Virus record (IMG/VR): IMGVR_UViG_3300036770_000541
Location: 1-39,395 of that record
Length of the DNA stretch: 39,395 bases
Source of the DNA: a virus
Strand: one strand, 5' to 3'
The first letter of the stretch is position 1. Every line of letters starts with the position of its first letter. The translations under genes and the position numbers were made by a program. Under the pieces are notes generated by a model. That model worked only from the letters and a program-made list of their open reading frames with translations, had not been told where the DNA came from and did not search any database. Positions 20,569-30,207 of the stretch are shown in pieces.

Positions 20569-21118
20569 CGTTATTCCTGACTTCATTACGCTTGCAGAGA
20601 TCCGTCTTGCCCGCCAGTTACGACTGCGGCAGATGCTTAAGACGGTCACAAGTAGCACTACAGGCGGTGATAACACGGTAGGGCTTCCAAGCGACTTCTT
20701 AGCCATTCGTGACATCTATGTAGACCAAAACCCACGACAAAGCCTCTCCTATTTATCACCGTCAGCTTTTACTCGGGACGCTCGCGCAGCCGAGTCTGGT
20801 CTGCCAATCTTTTACACGCAGAAGGGATCAGAGCTTGAGCTTGCCCCGATTCCTGACACAAACTACACGCTGGTGATGCTTTACTACGCAAAACCTGCGG
20901 TCTTATCTGACTCCAACCCCAGTAATGAATTTATGGCTATCTGCCCAGATGCGCTTCTGTATGGAGCCTTAATCGAAGCAGAGCCTTATTTGATGAACGA
21001 TGCGAGGCTTGCAGTCTGGACGCAGTTGTACCAGAACGCTGTCTCCTCTTTAGCTGAATCTGACAACGCCTCTGAGTATGCAGGGGTTCCTCTTACTATG
21101 TCTGTGACCTCTCGCTAG
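20498..21118 (+). CDS. Head-tail adaptor protein
   Basis: A 206-aa protein with LNNYSDLKSSVANYLGRSDLSSVIPDFITLAEIRLARQLRLRQM and central TGGDNTVGLPSDFLAIRDIYVDQNPRQSLSYLSP, a pattern common in phage adaptor or head-closure proteins next to portal-capsid modules. It links the portal to the tail and helps seal the head. The 71-nt overlap with the glycosyltransferase gene upstream is unusual for such a conserved gene. Confidence 0.75.
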   Translation: MALNNYSDLKSSVANYLGRSDLSSVIPDFITLAEIRLARQLRLRQMLKTVTSSTTGGDNTVGLPSDFLAIRDIYVDQNPRQSLSYLSPSAFTRDARAAESGLPIFYTQKGSELELAPIPDTNYTLVMLYYAKPAVLSDSNPSNEFMAICPDALLYGALIEAEPYLMNDARLAVWTQLYQNAVSSLAESDNASEYAGVPLTMSVTSR

Positions 21119-21127
21119 GAGTAAAAA

Positions 21128-21514
21128 ATGGCTGAACTATCCGATTACCTAGAAAACAAACTGTTAGACCATGTATTGCGTGGCACAAGCTACAACTCGC
21201 CCACCACGGTCTTTATGGGCCTTTACACCTCTGACCCTGGTGATGACAACTCAGGAACAGAGTGTACGGGCGGTGCTTATGCGCGGCAGGTTGTATCTGT
21301 TACGACTGCCACGGGTGGCATTGTTACCTCCTCTGCGGATGTGACCTTTCCTCAAGCAACGGATAACTGGGGAACGATTTCGCACATTGGCCTTTTAGAT
21401 GCGCTCACCTCTGGCAACCTTCTTATGCACACAGCCCTTACGACTTCTAAAACGATTGAACTGGGCGATATTTTCAAAGTACCTCTTGGCAACCTTACCG
21501 CAACGCTGGACTAA
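21128..21514 (+). CDS. Virion structural protein, tail type
   Basis: A 128-aa beta-rich protein: ELSDYLENKLLDHVLRGTSYNSPTTVFMGLYTSDPGDD, GAYARQVVSVTTATGGIVTSSADVTFPQATDNWGTISHIGLLD and KTIELGDIFKVPLGNLTATLD. This small family is widespread in phages and is annotated as tail or head-tail structural. It starts with a fair AGGAG site just after the adaptor. Confidence 0.75.
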   Translation: MAELSDYLENKLLDHVLRGTSYNSPTTVFMGLYTSDPGDDNSGTECTGGAYARQVVSVTTATGGIVTSSADVTFPQATDNWGTISHIGLLDALTSGNLLMHTALTTSKTIELGDIFKVPLGNLTATLD

Positions 21515-22108
21515 ATGGCAGACCAATGCGGGCCGTGGTCGATAGATCAGTTAGACCTATTTGGGACTATTGATTCTATCCAGATCACGCTGGATTCCCC
21601 TATTTGGGATTCTGCTGACACTTGTATTTTAGAGTTTGCGGGAGACATAACAGGTGAAGGAAGTGTCACGGTTGCGGGCAATTACACAGCACAAGGTGAA
21701 GGCCAGGTCTCGGGAACGGGAACTCTCGCCTCGGGAGCGCAAAGAGTACGCACAGTTGAGGGCATCATTACAGGAGCAGGAACGCTTGCAACGGCGTGTG
21801 TCCGAATCCGAGCAGATAACCTCGCAAGCATATTCGGAGAGGGAACGCTTACTGCTTTTGGGGGGCTAGAGCAAAACGCAATTGCCCTTGTATTGGGTGG
21901 CGGCGAGCTTATTGTTATCCCCAACATTACATTCTCGTCAATTGTAGCGTTACAGGCTACAGGGGCGTTATCTGGTAGCGGCTACATCTACGGTCAGGAA
22001 TGGTCGGATGTGGTTGAAGAAGTGAACACATGGACACCCGTTGCGGTTGAGTCGAATACTTGGACTCCCAGAACTGCGGGATCTAACACATGGGCGCAAA
22101 ATGGCTAG
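21515..22108 (+). CDS. Glycine-rich repeat tail protein
   Basis: A 197-aa protein with internal repeats: GEGSVTVAGNY, GEGQVSGTGTL, GAGTLATACVRIR and GEGTLTAFG (about residues 49-115), followed by a C-terminal triple of NTWTP-type repeats (VNTWTPVAVESNTWTPRTAGSNTW). The repeats resemble phage tail and fibre beta-repeat proteins. Starts directly after the previous stop and overlaps the next gene by 8 nt. Likely part of the tail; exact position unknown. Confidence 0.65.
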   Translation: MADQCGPWSIDQLDLFGTIDSIQITLDSPIWDSADTCILEFAGDITGEGSVTVAGNYTAQGEGQVSGTGTLASGAQRVRTVEGIITGAGTLATACVRIRADNLASIFGEGTLTAFGGLEQNAIALVLGGGELIVIPNITFSSIVALQATGALSGSGYIYGQEWSDVVEEVNTWTPVAVESNTWTPRTAGSNTWAQNG

Positions 22109-23525
22109 AACCAATGTTCAGTTTACAGAGTGGCTTCCTGACCAACCAGGGCTTATAGGAGCCTTGATTGAGGCCAAGAACATCTATCCTAAGGCGGTAG
22201 GGTATGGCCCCTTTCCAGAGGCTACGGACATTTCTGCGGCGGCTTCTCAAGACCTAAACAACGCAGTCGCAGCCAAGGACACTTCAACCACCAAGATATT
22301 TGCGGGCGGGTCTACAAAACTCTTTCTCTTAGACTCTACAGACTTGTCTTTGGATGATGTGTCTGCTACGACCTATACGACAACAGAGAACTGGCGGTTT
22401 ACCCAGTTTGGCTCTTACCTGATTGCGGCAAACGGTCACGAACCCCTCCAGTATTACGAGATGGGGGCCAGCACAACCTTTGCGAATCTGGATGCGGCTG
22501 CGCCTACTGCAAAGTTTATAACAGTTGTCAGGGACTTTGTGGTGGCAGGAAATACTGGGACTTCTTCTAGCGAGGTTGTCTGGTCGGGTATTAACAATCC
22601 TAATACTTGGTCATCTTCTGCGGTAACCCAGTCGGACTCTCAAGACATTCCTGATGGCGGTGAAGTCAGGGGGATTACAGGTGGTGAGTTTGGCCTGGTT
22701 CTTTTAGAGCGAAGCATCCAGCGGATGTCTTATGTTGGAACGCCTTTGGTATTCCAGTTCGATAATATTTCTAGGAATCTGGGCTGTTACGAAAGCCAGT
22801 CGGTTATCCAATGGCAGGGCATTACCTACTTCTTGTCGGATGACGGGTTTTATGCCTGTAACGGTGAACAGGTTGTGGGGATTGGTGCGGAGAAGGTAGA
22901 CAGGTTCTTCTTCTCCACTCTAAATGAGTCCTTGCTGTCCACCATGTCTGCGGCTGTAGACCCCATTAAGAATCTAATCGTCTGGGGTTATCCCAGTAAC
23001 GATGAGTCTTATTACTTGCTTATGTACCATGTACCCACTAAGCGGTGGAGCTACGCAGAGACGACTGTAGACCGTGTAGCGTCCTTTAGCACACCTGGTG
23101 TGACCTTAGAGGGTTTGGATACCTACAACGCCTCCATAGACGCTCTAGGTATCTCTTTAGACTCTAGGCAATGGATTGGCGGCAAGATGGTCTTTGGCGG
23201 CGTTAGAGGGGCCAAGATTGTGTCGTTTACTGGAGATCCCCAGGCTGCAAGTATTGTTACAAACGAGATCCACTCAGACAACAACGCCACGATGGTTACC
23301 CTTGCAAAACCGATTGTAGACGGTGGCTCTGCGAGTGTGGCTGTGGCCTCTCGGTTCCTGCTTTCTGACAACCCTACATTCAGCACAGATGTGGCTGCGG
23401 ACTCCGATAATAGGGTTGGAATTAGAAGCGTAGGCAGGTATCATAGGTTTCGGGTAACTCCCTCTGGAAGTTGGGAGACTGCGATTGGTTTGGATGTAGA
23501 CATTCAACCAGCAGGGATTAGGTAA
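22101..23525 (+). CDS. Podovirus tail tube/stabilisation-type protein
   Basis: A 474-aa protein from ATG 22101. ARTNVQFTEWLPDQPGLIGALIEAKNIYPKAVGYGPFPEATDIS is a pattern I link to podovirus tail tubular or P22 gp10-like plug proteins. The body shows beta-propeller-type repetition (FLSDDGFYACNGEQVVGIGAEKVDRFFF, IVWGYPSNDESYYLLMYHVPTKRWSY). It probably closes the head or forms the tail tube. The start was chosen because it overlaps the preceding TAG and follows a conserved-looking ARTNVQF onset. Confidence 0.75.
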   Translation: MARTNVQFTEWLPDQPGLIGALIEAKNIYPKAVGYGPFPEATDISAAASQDLNNAVAAKDTSTTKIFAGGSTKLFLLDSTDLSLDDVSATTYTTTENWRFTQFGSYLIAANGHEPLQYYEMGASTTFANLDAAAPTAKFITVVRDFVVAGNTGTSSSEVVWSGINNPNTWSSSAVTQSDSQDIPDGGEVRGITGGEFGLVLLERSIQRMSYVGTPLVFQFDNISRNLGCYESQSVIQWQGITYFLSDDGFYACNGEQVVGIGAEKVDRFFFSTLNESLLSTMSAAVDPIKNLIVWGYPSNDESYYLLMYHVPTKRWSYAETTVDRVASFSTPGVTLEGLDTYNASIDALGISLDSRQWIGGKMVFGGVRGAKIVSFTGDPQAASIVTNEIHSDNNATMVTLAKPIVDGGSASVAVASRFLLSDNPTFSTDVAADSDNRVGIRSVGRYHRFRVTPSGSWETAIGLDVDIQPAGIR

Positions 23526-23836
23526 TGTTTCGCGCATTACCTCCGTTCGGTGGTGACCCTCGCGCTGTTGCCGAAATTCTAAACGGCGTAATGAACGGCA
23601 AAACAAACAATACTGGCAGCTTTGAACTTACGACAGGAACTGCGCCGCTAACGGTTAACGATGCGCGGTGTGGTGCTGACTCTGTTGTGCTGCTTAGTCC
23701 AACAAATTCTAGAGCTTCACAGCTAATAAACCACATTTTTATTAGCAGCGTAGCAAACGGCAGCTTTGTGGTTGACTTACGAAGCGGCAGTTCTGGAAGC
23801 GGAACCGCAAACTACTCTTACATTTTAGTGGGATAA
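23525..23836 (+). CDS. Small beta-rich structural protein
   Basis: A 103-aa protein: MFRALPPFGGDPRAVAEILNGVMNGKTNNTGSFELTTGTAPLTVN and HIFISSVANGSFVVDLRSGSS. The PPFGGDPRAVAEILNGVMNGKTNN onset is common in phage tail-associated proteins. It overlaps the previous stop (TAATG). Probably a minor tail protein. Confidence 0.7.
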   Translation: MFRALPPFGGDPRAVAEILNGVMNGKTNNTGSFELTTGTAPLTVNDARCGADSVVLLSPTNSRASQLINHIFISSVANGSFVVDLRSGSSGSGTANYSYILVG

Positions 23837-23840
23837 AAAC

Positions 23841-24788
23841 ATGGCTGAACCAATTACACAATTTCCTAACTACGGTCTCCCAGAGCTACGCGGTGCTGCG
23901 GCTGGTGAATCTCGGATTGACCCAACCCTGCGGCCTTATCTTGGCATGGGCTTACAGCGGGCAGAACAGCTTTTCTTTGGGCAACAGCCTCAGTTCTTCC
24001 CTGGGCAAACCTTTGTCTCTCCATCTGAGCAGACGCTTGCGGCCTTACAGCAACAAGAGGCTTTAGCACAAGGGGCGCAACCTGCCCTAACAGCGTCTCA
24101 GGAAGCCTACATGGGTGGGTTACGGCAATTAGGCGAGACTGCTAGTGGCGCGTTCCTCTCTGGCTCTCCTTACCTTCAGAACCTTATTGAGACAGCAACT
24201 CGACCGATTGCGCGGCAGTTCCAAGAGCAGACCCTACCTAGCATTGCCTCGCAGTATTCTGCGGCTGGTCGGTATGGATCAGGTGCTATGGCAAGGACGA
24301 CAGGCCAAGCTCAAGAGGGCGCAAGTCGGGCCATAGGTGACATTGCTACCCAGTTGGCTGCGGCAGACTATGCAAGAGAGCGACAGGCCCAACAGCAAGC
24401 GATTGGCGCACAGATAGAGGCGGCGCGGTTAGCACCTCAGTTCTACCAGCAACAGTTCCTACCTTCTCAGCAGTTGGGGCAGATTGGTGCGGCAAGGGAA
24501 ACTCTTGCTCAACAACCTTTGCAAGAGGAAATGGCCCGCTTCCAGTTTGGTCAGCAGGTTCCTTATCAGCAATTGCAGGGCTTTCTTAGTTCTGTCTACG
24601 GTACGCCTCTTGGTTCTTCTCAGTTCCAGCAAATCCCACAGGCCGAAACAAATAGGTTTGGTCAGGCATTAGGTGGCGGTATTCTTGGCTCCCAGATTGG
24701 TAGTTTGTTTGGTGTTACGCCAACAAACCCAGGCGGGTACGGAACAACAGGCGCGATTCTTGGTGGTCTTGGTGGCCTTCTTTTTTAG
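23841..24788 (+). CDS. Ejection/internal virion protein 1
   Basis: A 315-aa Gln/Ala-rich protein. Helical segments (SEQTLAALQQQEALAQGAQPALTASQEAYMGGLRQL, ASQYSAAGRYGSGAMARTTGQAQEGASRAIGDIATQLAAADYARERQ) fit P22 gp7/gp16-type DNA ejection proteins. The glycine-rich C-terminus GGGILGSQIGSLFG...GAILGGLGGLLF looks membrane-active. Such proteins are packaged and ejected to form a trans-envelope channel. First of four similar genes. Confidence 0.75.
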   Translation: MAEPITQFPNYGLPELRGAAAGESRIDPTLRPYLGMGLQRAEQLFFGQQPQFFPGQTFVSPSEQTLAALQQQEALAQGAQPALTASQEAYMGGLRQLGETASGAFLSGSPYLQNLIETATRPIARQFQEQTLPSIASQYSAAGRYGSGAMARTTGQAQEGASRAIGDIATQLAAADYARERQAQQQAIGAQIEAARLAPQFYQQQFLPSQQLGQIGAARETLAQQPLQEEMARFQFGQQVPYQQLQGFLSSVYGTPLGSSQFQQIPQAETNRFGQALGGGILGSQIGSLFGVTPTNPGGYGTTGAILGGLGGLLF

Positions 24789-24796
24789 GAATATAA

Positions 24797-26215
24797 ATGG
24801 CTCAAGCGATAGGCCAAGAGGTAAATCTACAGGCAAGGCCAGAAACCAACATTTGGCGCAGGACTTACTTGCCCGTTGGAAGCAATATAAGTGGGCTTAA
24901 AAGTGTAGGCAACTTTACAGACGAAGAGTTAAAGGTAATTGCAGAAACGCCATTTCTTGCGTCTAGGATTCTTGCGGCTGCGCAGATGCCAACACCTATT
25001 GGCTGGAATGACACCTATAAAGGTGAAAAAGTAACAAGGTCTTTTACAGACGCAAGGCAGGCTTACAATTTTGCTGTTAACAATCCAACAGAATTTTTGA
25101 AGTCGGAGTTTCCTGCCTATCTTGGTTCTGGCAGTCCAGACGCTGCTACGCAACTTGTCTCAAAATTGGCAGAGGCTGGAGAGACACCAGAAAACATAAG
25201 CGCACTTTACGAGTCCTCTTTAGAAGAAGCACCAAAATATACAGAAAGTTTTGAAGAGTATTCCGCGAGAAAGGCCGCAGAGCGCGGTGGCGGTGGTGGT
25301 GCGTTTGGGTGGCTTGTTGATTATGTTGTTCCTTTATTTACTACTGCTGGTGCTATTGCTGGTGGGCCAATAGGCGCGGCAATTGCAAATTCGCTTGCAC
25401 AACTTTCCACAACAGGAAAGGTAGACCCCGTTCAAGCCGCTACTGCTGCTGCTACTGCATATGTTGGACAGGAAGTGCTTGGCCCCACAGCACCAGAGGC
25501 AGGTGGCGCAGATTATTCTCTTACTGGCGGCGGCACACCTGGCGTGTCTGAGGTTTACGCGGTTGCACCTCCAGGCGGTACATCTGCTCCACTACCCCCC
25601 CAGTCTTTTGGAACTGGTATATCTGGTGCAGGACTTACTAGCGCAGAGATGGCAGCTCTTAGAGGTAGTGCTGGATACGGAGAAACCGTACAAAGTCTTC
25701 TTAACCAAGACCTAGCATTTGTTGGCGCAGATGCCGCACAACTTTACAATACGACTGGAAGCGTAGCGGCAACACAGCAGAACCTACTTGCGGCTGGTGT
25801 AGATCCTACTATGGCGGCAGAGGCTTCTAACCTTGCGGCTTTGGGCGGCACAGGTACAAGCATTGCAAGCAGTTTAGGAACGGCTTTCCCAGGAGAAACT
25901 GTATTTACAAGCGAGGGTCTTCTAAGTAGCGGGGCAACCTTAGACCCGATTGCAAAAGAAATTGCGGGCATCTCTACAACTGCTGGCAGTTCTATCGGCA
26001 TCACAGACGCACTCAGGGGATTAAACCTTGCAAATCAGCTTATGGCTGGTCAACAACAAGCTATGGGTATGCCACAGCAACAAGCACCTTTCCAACCTGC
26101 GGGCGTGGACTATTCAGGAATCCTTGGGTTATTAGGTAGGCAAGCATCTGTGCCAGGGATTCAGGGATTACTTGGGCCAGCACAAATTAGGTATCCAAAT
26201 TCTTTACTAGGGTAA
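24797..26215 (+). CDS. Ejection/internal virion protein 2
   Basis: A 472-aa protein. The N-terminal 150 residues are helical and mixed; about residues 165-215 is a Gly/Ala-rich hydrophobic segment (GAFGWLVDYVVPLFTTAGAIAGGPIGAAIANSLAQL) resembling membrane-inserting parts of ejection proteins. The C-terminal half is Ala/Gly/Thr-rich and low in complexity, ending with FQPAGVDYSGILGLLGRQASVPG. Inferred virion protein from position and composition; no enzyme motif seen. Confidence 0.7.
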   Translation: MAQAIGQEVNLQARPETNIWRRTYLPVGSNISGLKSVGNFTDEELKVIAETPFLASRILAAAQMPTPIGWNDTYKGEKVTRSFTDARQAYNFAVNNPTEFLKSEFPAYLGSGSPDAATQLVSKLAEAGETPENISALYESSLEEAPKYTESFEEYSARKAAERGGGGGAFGWLVDYVVPLFTTAGAIAGGPIGAAIANSLAQLSTTGKVDPVQAATAAATAYVGQEVLGPTAPEAGGADYSLTGGGTPGVSEVYAVAPPGGTSAPLPPQSFGTGISGAGLTSAEMAALRGSAGYGETVQSLLNQDLAFVGADAAQLYNTTGSVAATQQNLLAAGVDPTMAAEASNLAALGGTGTSIASSLGTAFPGETVFTSEGLLSSGATLDPIAKEIAGISTTAGSSIGITDALRGLNLANQLMAGQQQAMGMPQQQAPFQPAGVDYSGILGLLGRQASVPGIQGLLGPAQIRYPNSLLG

Positions 26216-26219
26216 GACT

Positions 26220-27332
26220 ATGAATGACATATTAGGCGGCAGTCAGGTTTTGGGTTTACTTGGCCCTGAGATACAGGCACAGGCTGAACAGCGGGCTAGA
26301 TCTGCGGGTCTTACTAACCTCGGGTTTGCGTTACTGCAAGCCTCACAGGGGCAACCTGGGCAGCGTAGACCTGGTTTAGGCCAGATTATCGGGCAGGCAG
26401 GGCCAGTAGGTATGCAAGCCTACCAGGGGTCTTTCGACAAAACACTACAGGACATGCTTCGCGCACAGCAGATCCAAGATATGCAAAAGCAGAGGGCGCA
26501 GCAGGCGCAACAGCAACAACAGCTAGAAACTTTTGTTTCTGGGTTGCCTGAGTCTGAGCAAGCGCGATTCCGAGCTTTTCCGACACAAGCTGCGGAGGCA
26601 ATGTTTAGAGAGCAAAAGCCCCCTCCTGGTGATGTTGGTGCATACGAGGCCGCGCTTCAGAGGGGCTTTATTCCTCGTGGAACCACCTTTGAGCAGTTTG
26701 TAGCCATGAGAAAACCCGCCCCCGCAACAACCTCAGTAACCAACATTGTTGGTGGCGAAAAACTTTCTCCAGGGGAAATAGAGCAGGACAAAGATTTTGG
26801 CAAAGAGGTAGGTCAATGGAAGCGTGGTGGTGGGCAAGACATGGCTGCACAGATTGCACAACTAAAACCAGTTATTAAGGCGCTAGAATCTGGTGAACCA
26901 ATTACAGGTGTAAGTGTTGCCGTTCAGCCAGACATTCTTTTAGCCATGACAAACCCCAAAGCATTGCAGTCTCGTGAGCTTGTAGAGGAGGTAGTGCAAA
27001 GGAACTTAAGAACAATTCTTGGCGCACAGTTTACAGCCCAAGAAGGTGAGCGACTCATTGCTCGTGCGTTTAATCCTAAACTTCCCCCAGAGGAAAATGC
27101 CAAGCGTGTTCGCAGGTTGTTCTTGCAAATGAGTTCTGCCGCTGAACAAAAGCAAGCAATGGCAGACTATTTTGACCAGTTTGGAACATTGCGCGGGTAC
27201 AAAGGCAAAATGCCAAGTGTTAATGATTTTTATAGGGCAATGGAAGGCGATGCTGGAACCATGCAAATACCTGCTGGTGGCAACTTAATGGATGCGGCTA
27301 AGCGTGAACTTGAGCGCAGAGGGGTTAAGTAA
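26220..27332 (+). CDS. Ejection/internal virion protein 3
   Basis: A 370-aa protein. N-terminal LGLLGPEIQAQAEQRARSAGLTNLGFALLQASQGQPGQRRPGLGQIIGQAGPVGMQAYQ and a Gln-rich coiled coil (about residues 72-100: RAQQIQDMQKQRAQQAQQQQQ) are familiar from phage DNA-transfer proteins. A C-terminal helical domain (LREVVEEVVQRNLR...AKRVRRLFLQMSSAAEQKQAMADYFDQF) follows. No catalytic motif. Confidence 0.7.
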   Translation: MNDILGGSQVLGLLGPEIQAQAEQRARSAGLTNLGFALLQASQGQPGQRRPGLGQIIGQAGPVGMQAYQGSFDKTLQDMLRAQQIQDMQKQRAQQAQQQQQLETFVSGLPESEQARFRAFPTQAAEAMFREQKPPPGDVGAYEAALQRGFIPRGTTFEQFVAMRKPAPATTSVTNIVGGEKLSPGEIEQDKDFGKEVGQWKRGGGQDMAAQIAQLKPVIKALESGEPITGVSVAVQPDILLAMTNPKALQSRELVEEVVQRNLRTILGAQFTAQEGERLIARAFNPKLPPEENAKRVRRLFLQMSSAAEQKQAMADYFDQFGTLRGYKGKMPSVNDFYRAMEGDAGTMQIPAGGNLMDAAKRELERRGVK

Positions 27333-28987
27333 TGGATTTAACAAAGCTGTCAGAAAATGACTTAAAGGCACTTGCTGATGGAAACATTAGCGCAATGTCC
27401 ACAGAGGGATTGCAGCTTATTGCGGCATCACAGCAAGCACCGGAAAGTGCAATCTCACAAGTGTTGCGAACCGCACGAGAAGCACCAGAGCAACTTATGG
27501 AGCCGTTTACTCGCGGTGTTGCCGAAGGAATGTTTGTTGAGCCAGTTTTAGGTCTATCTCAGCTTGTAACCCGTGGTTTAGGAATGGGCGAGACCGAGTT
27601 AGATAGGTATATCCGGCAACGAGAACAGCGTATAGAAGAAACACCAGGCATGGAGTCTGGTAGGTTTGCTGGTTTGTTGCTTAGTCCTGCGGCTGCCCCA
27701 TTATCTAGGGTTCCAAGTCTTGTAAGTCGCGCCCCTGTTGTTGGTGGCTCTAGGGTGTTTCAATCTGCGGCTACTGGCGGTGCTGCTGCCGGATTTACGC
27801 CAGTTACAACAGAAGGTGACTTTGCTGAACAAAAGGCGATACAGGCTGGGGTTGGTGCGATTACTGGCCCTGCAATAGATATTGCCCTTTCTCCATTAGC
27901 TCGTATGGGCGCACCAGAAAGTGCAGAGGCTCTTGCATTGCAAAGGGCTGGCGTAGATGTCTCTCGGCTTACACCTGGGCAACAGCTTGGCGGTGTAATG
28001 AAGCGAGCAGAAGAAAGCCTCAAAAGCGTTCCGATTGTCGGTGAGACGGTAAGGCAAGCGGAGTTGCGTGGGTTTGAGGAGTTTAATCGCGGCCTTATAA
28101 ATAGTGTCGTGCAACGAGCCAACCCCAAAGCTACATTGCCCAAAGCGGTTAGTACAGCAGGTGCGATAGATTTTGCGGGCAAAGAGTTAAGTAGGGCTTA
28201 CACACGAGAGCTTTCTAAGATAGACATTGTTCCAGATGTAAATATGTTCGTTAGGCTCAATGGCGTTATCCCGCGATACTCTCAAACGCTTTCTGATGAA
28301 AAGGCAAACTTGCTAGAGAAGCTAATTAACAACCGAGTGATTAAGCAGATTCAAGTCAAGCCTGGGCAAACCCTTTCTGGAAAGGCTATTAAAAGAATTG
28401 ACTCTGAGCTTGGGGAGTTGGAGCGTAGATACAAAAAATCTGCAAATGCAGAAGAGCGCACAATTGGAGAGGCTCTTGGTGACGCAAAGGCTACTATCCG
28501 TGACTATATTGGTCAGCAAGATCCAAGCGGAGAGATCAATAAATTAAACAATGTATTTGCAGACTTCTTGCGGTTAGAAAACGCTGCGGCTCGATCTCAG
28601 CGGTCTGACAATGTATTTAGTCCAGAGCAACTACAAGCATCTGTAAGGGCAATGGATGAATCCCGCAGGAAGATGGGGTTTGCTCGTGGTCAGGCTCGTA
28701 TGCAACAGACAGCACAAGCTGGCAGAGAAATGCTTGGAACCCGTGTGCCTGATTCTGGAACACCAGAAAGGCTTGCTATCCCAATTACTACTGCTGGTGT
28801 GATGAGCGCACTTGGCGGCTCTGGTGCTGTTCCTTTAGAGCAATTGCTTATTCCAGGTCTTCTTGGTCTTGGTGCTGCTGGAGCTTATACAAGGCCAGGA
28901 CAGGCAACAATAAGAGGTTTAAGTCAACTCGCCCCAGGATTGCGGTCAACCGCGCCAATGGTGGCCCCACAATTTGCACAGGAGTAA
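27332..28987 (+). CDS. Ejection/internal virion protein 4
   Basis: A 551-aa protein starting MDLTKLSENDLKALADGNISAMSTEGLQLIA, a start I know from phage internal virion proteins (a repeated 'LTDADLKAL...' module). A Gly/Ala-rich part (about 140-195) includes RVFQSAATGGAAAGFTPVTTEGD, and a second hydrophobic Gly/Ala stretch near residue 490-520 (GVMSALGGSGAVPLEQLLIPGLLGLGAAGAY) could insert into membranes. ATG overlaps the preceding stop. The largest of the four, it fits the gp16 slot. Confidence 0.7.
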   Translation: MDLTKLSENDLKALADGNISAMSTEGLQLIAASQQAPESAISQVLRTAREAPEQLMEPFTRGVAEGMFVEPVLGLSQLVTRGLGMGETELDRYIRQREQRIEETPGMESGRFAGLLLSPAAAPLSRVPSLVSRAPVVGGSRVFQSAATGGAAAGFTPVTTEGDFAEQKAIQAGVGAITGPAIDIALSPLARMGAPESAEALALQRAGVDVSRLTPGQQLGGVMKRAEESLKSVPIVGETVRQAELRGFEEFNRGLINSVVQRANPKATLPKAVSTAGAIDFAGKELSRAYTRELSKIDIVPDVNMFVRLNGVIPRYSQTLSDEKANLLEKLINNRVIKQIQVKPGQTLSGKAIKRIDSELGELERRYKKSANAEERTIGEALGDAKATIRDYIGQQDPSGEINKLNNVFADFLRLENAAARSQRSDNVFSPEQLQASVRAMDESRRKMGFARGQARMQQTAQAGREMLGTRVPDSGTPERLAIPITTAGVMSALGGSGAVPLEQLLIPGLLGLGAAGAYTRPGQATIRGLSQLAPGLRSTAPMVAPQFAQE

Positions 28988-28990
28988 CAA

Positions 28991-30205
28991 ATGACGAAGG
29001 CAAAGATTTCTGAATACGATGCAGTAGCAGCCAACAACACAGATGTAAACGGTGTAAACATAGCTGAGAACTGCCCTCCCTCTGGGATGAACAACATGGG
29101 CCGTGAGATTATGGCGGCTCTAAAACGCTTCCAAGTGGGTTCAGACAGCGATGGCGTAACTGTAGGTGGGAATCTCGTTGTCTCTGGCTCCTCCACCCTT
29201 TCTACCACATCTATTTCTAGTGCGGACATCAACGCTGGAACGATAGACGCTACTGCTATCGGTGGTTCTACTGCGGCTGCGGGGTCATTCACCACACTTG
29301 CTGCTTCTTCTACGCTGACTGTTACTGGTGCTGGTTCTATTCAAGGCCTCACAGTAGGCCGTGGTGCGGGTGATATTTCCACCAATACTGCGGTGGGTGC
29401 GAGTGCGCTGGCTGCAAATACGACAGGGTCAAGTAATTCTAGCTTTGGATACCAAACGCTTGCGTCCGTAACAACCGGAGATTCTAATTCTGGTTTTGGT
29501 GTTCAAGCCTTAAATGCTGTTACAACAGCAACAAGCAATACTGCACTTGGTCGTGCTTCTCTTGGTAATACAACAACAGGTAATTACAACACCGCAGTAG
29601 GTCGAGACTCTCTTGTTAACAACACCACCGCCTCTAACAACACTGCTGTTGGTTATCAGGCTGGGTATGACATTACCACTGGTACGGGGAATGTATGCAT
29701 AGGGTATCTTGCTGGAAAAGATCAATTTTCAACTTCGAGTAACAACTTATTTATTGCTCGTTCAAATACTGGCGCAGGAAATGCCGCAACTTGGATTCAG
29801 GGTGATGGTAATGGCGCTTGTATTCAGGGTAATAACTCATCTTCTTGGACAACAGTATCTGACGGTCGCTTAAAAAATATTATCGGAGACTTTGGTAAAG
29901 GTCTTGATGCAATTAACCAATTAATCGTTAAAAAATTCAAATATAAAACTGCTGATGAAATGCCTGATTTAGTGCGGAATGAATTTGGCAAACTTACATT
30001 TGAACCAGACTCAACCATTGAATTTGTTGGTATTGTGGCTCAAGAACTGCAACCTGTAATCCCCGAAGCAATAAAAGAAAACGAAAAAGGAGTTTTGCAA
30101 GTAGATTCAGATGCAGTGTTTTGGGCAACTATTAAAGCAATTCAAGAACTCTCCGCAAAGAATGATGCACTTGAGGCCCGTATTGCGGCATTAGAAGGGA
30201 ACTAA
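28991..30205 (+). CDS. Tail fibre with S74 intramolecular chaperone
   Basis: A 404-aa fibre. The N-terminus (about 1-45, KISEYDAVAANNTDVNGVNIAEN) is an anchor, followed by GSSTLSTTSISSADINAGTIDAT. The middle (about 130-270) has YadA/Hia-like repeats with recurring TAVG, NTALG and NTAVGYQ units. The C-terminal peptidase S74 domain starts at SDGRLKN (S289), with IGDFGKGLDAINQLIVKKFKYK and FVGIVAQELQPVIPEAI. That domain trimerises the fibre and then autocleaves. This is the probable host-recognition protein and the last structural gene before lysis. Confidence 0.9.
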   Translation: MTKAKISEYDAVAANNTDVNGVNIAENCPPSGMNNMGREIMAALKRFQVGSDSDGVTVGGNLVVSGSSTLSTTSISSADINAGTIDATAIGGSTAAAGSFTTLAASSTLTVTGAGSIQGLTVGRGAGDISTNTAVGASALAANTTGSSNSSFGYQTLASVTTGDSNSGFGVQALNAVTTATSNTALGRASLGNTTTGNYNTAVGRDSLVNNTTASNNTAVGYQAGYDITTGTGNVCIGYLAGKDQFSTSSNNLFIARSNTGAGNAATWIQGDGNGACIQGNNSSSWTTVSDGRLKNIIGDFGKGLDAINQLIVKKFKYKTADEMPDLVRNEFGKLTFEPDSTIEFVGIVAQELQPVIPEAIKENEKGVLQVDSDAVFWATIKAIQELSAKNDALEARIAALEGN

Positions 30206-30207
30206 AA

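Noticed and set aside
29400-29710. Repeat array in the tail fibre as a diversity-generating target
   Set aside because: The repeats are protein-level YadA-like units; no reverse transcriptase or template repeat exists in the window.
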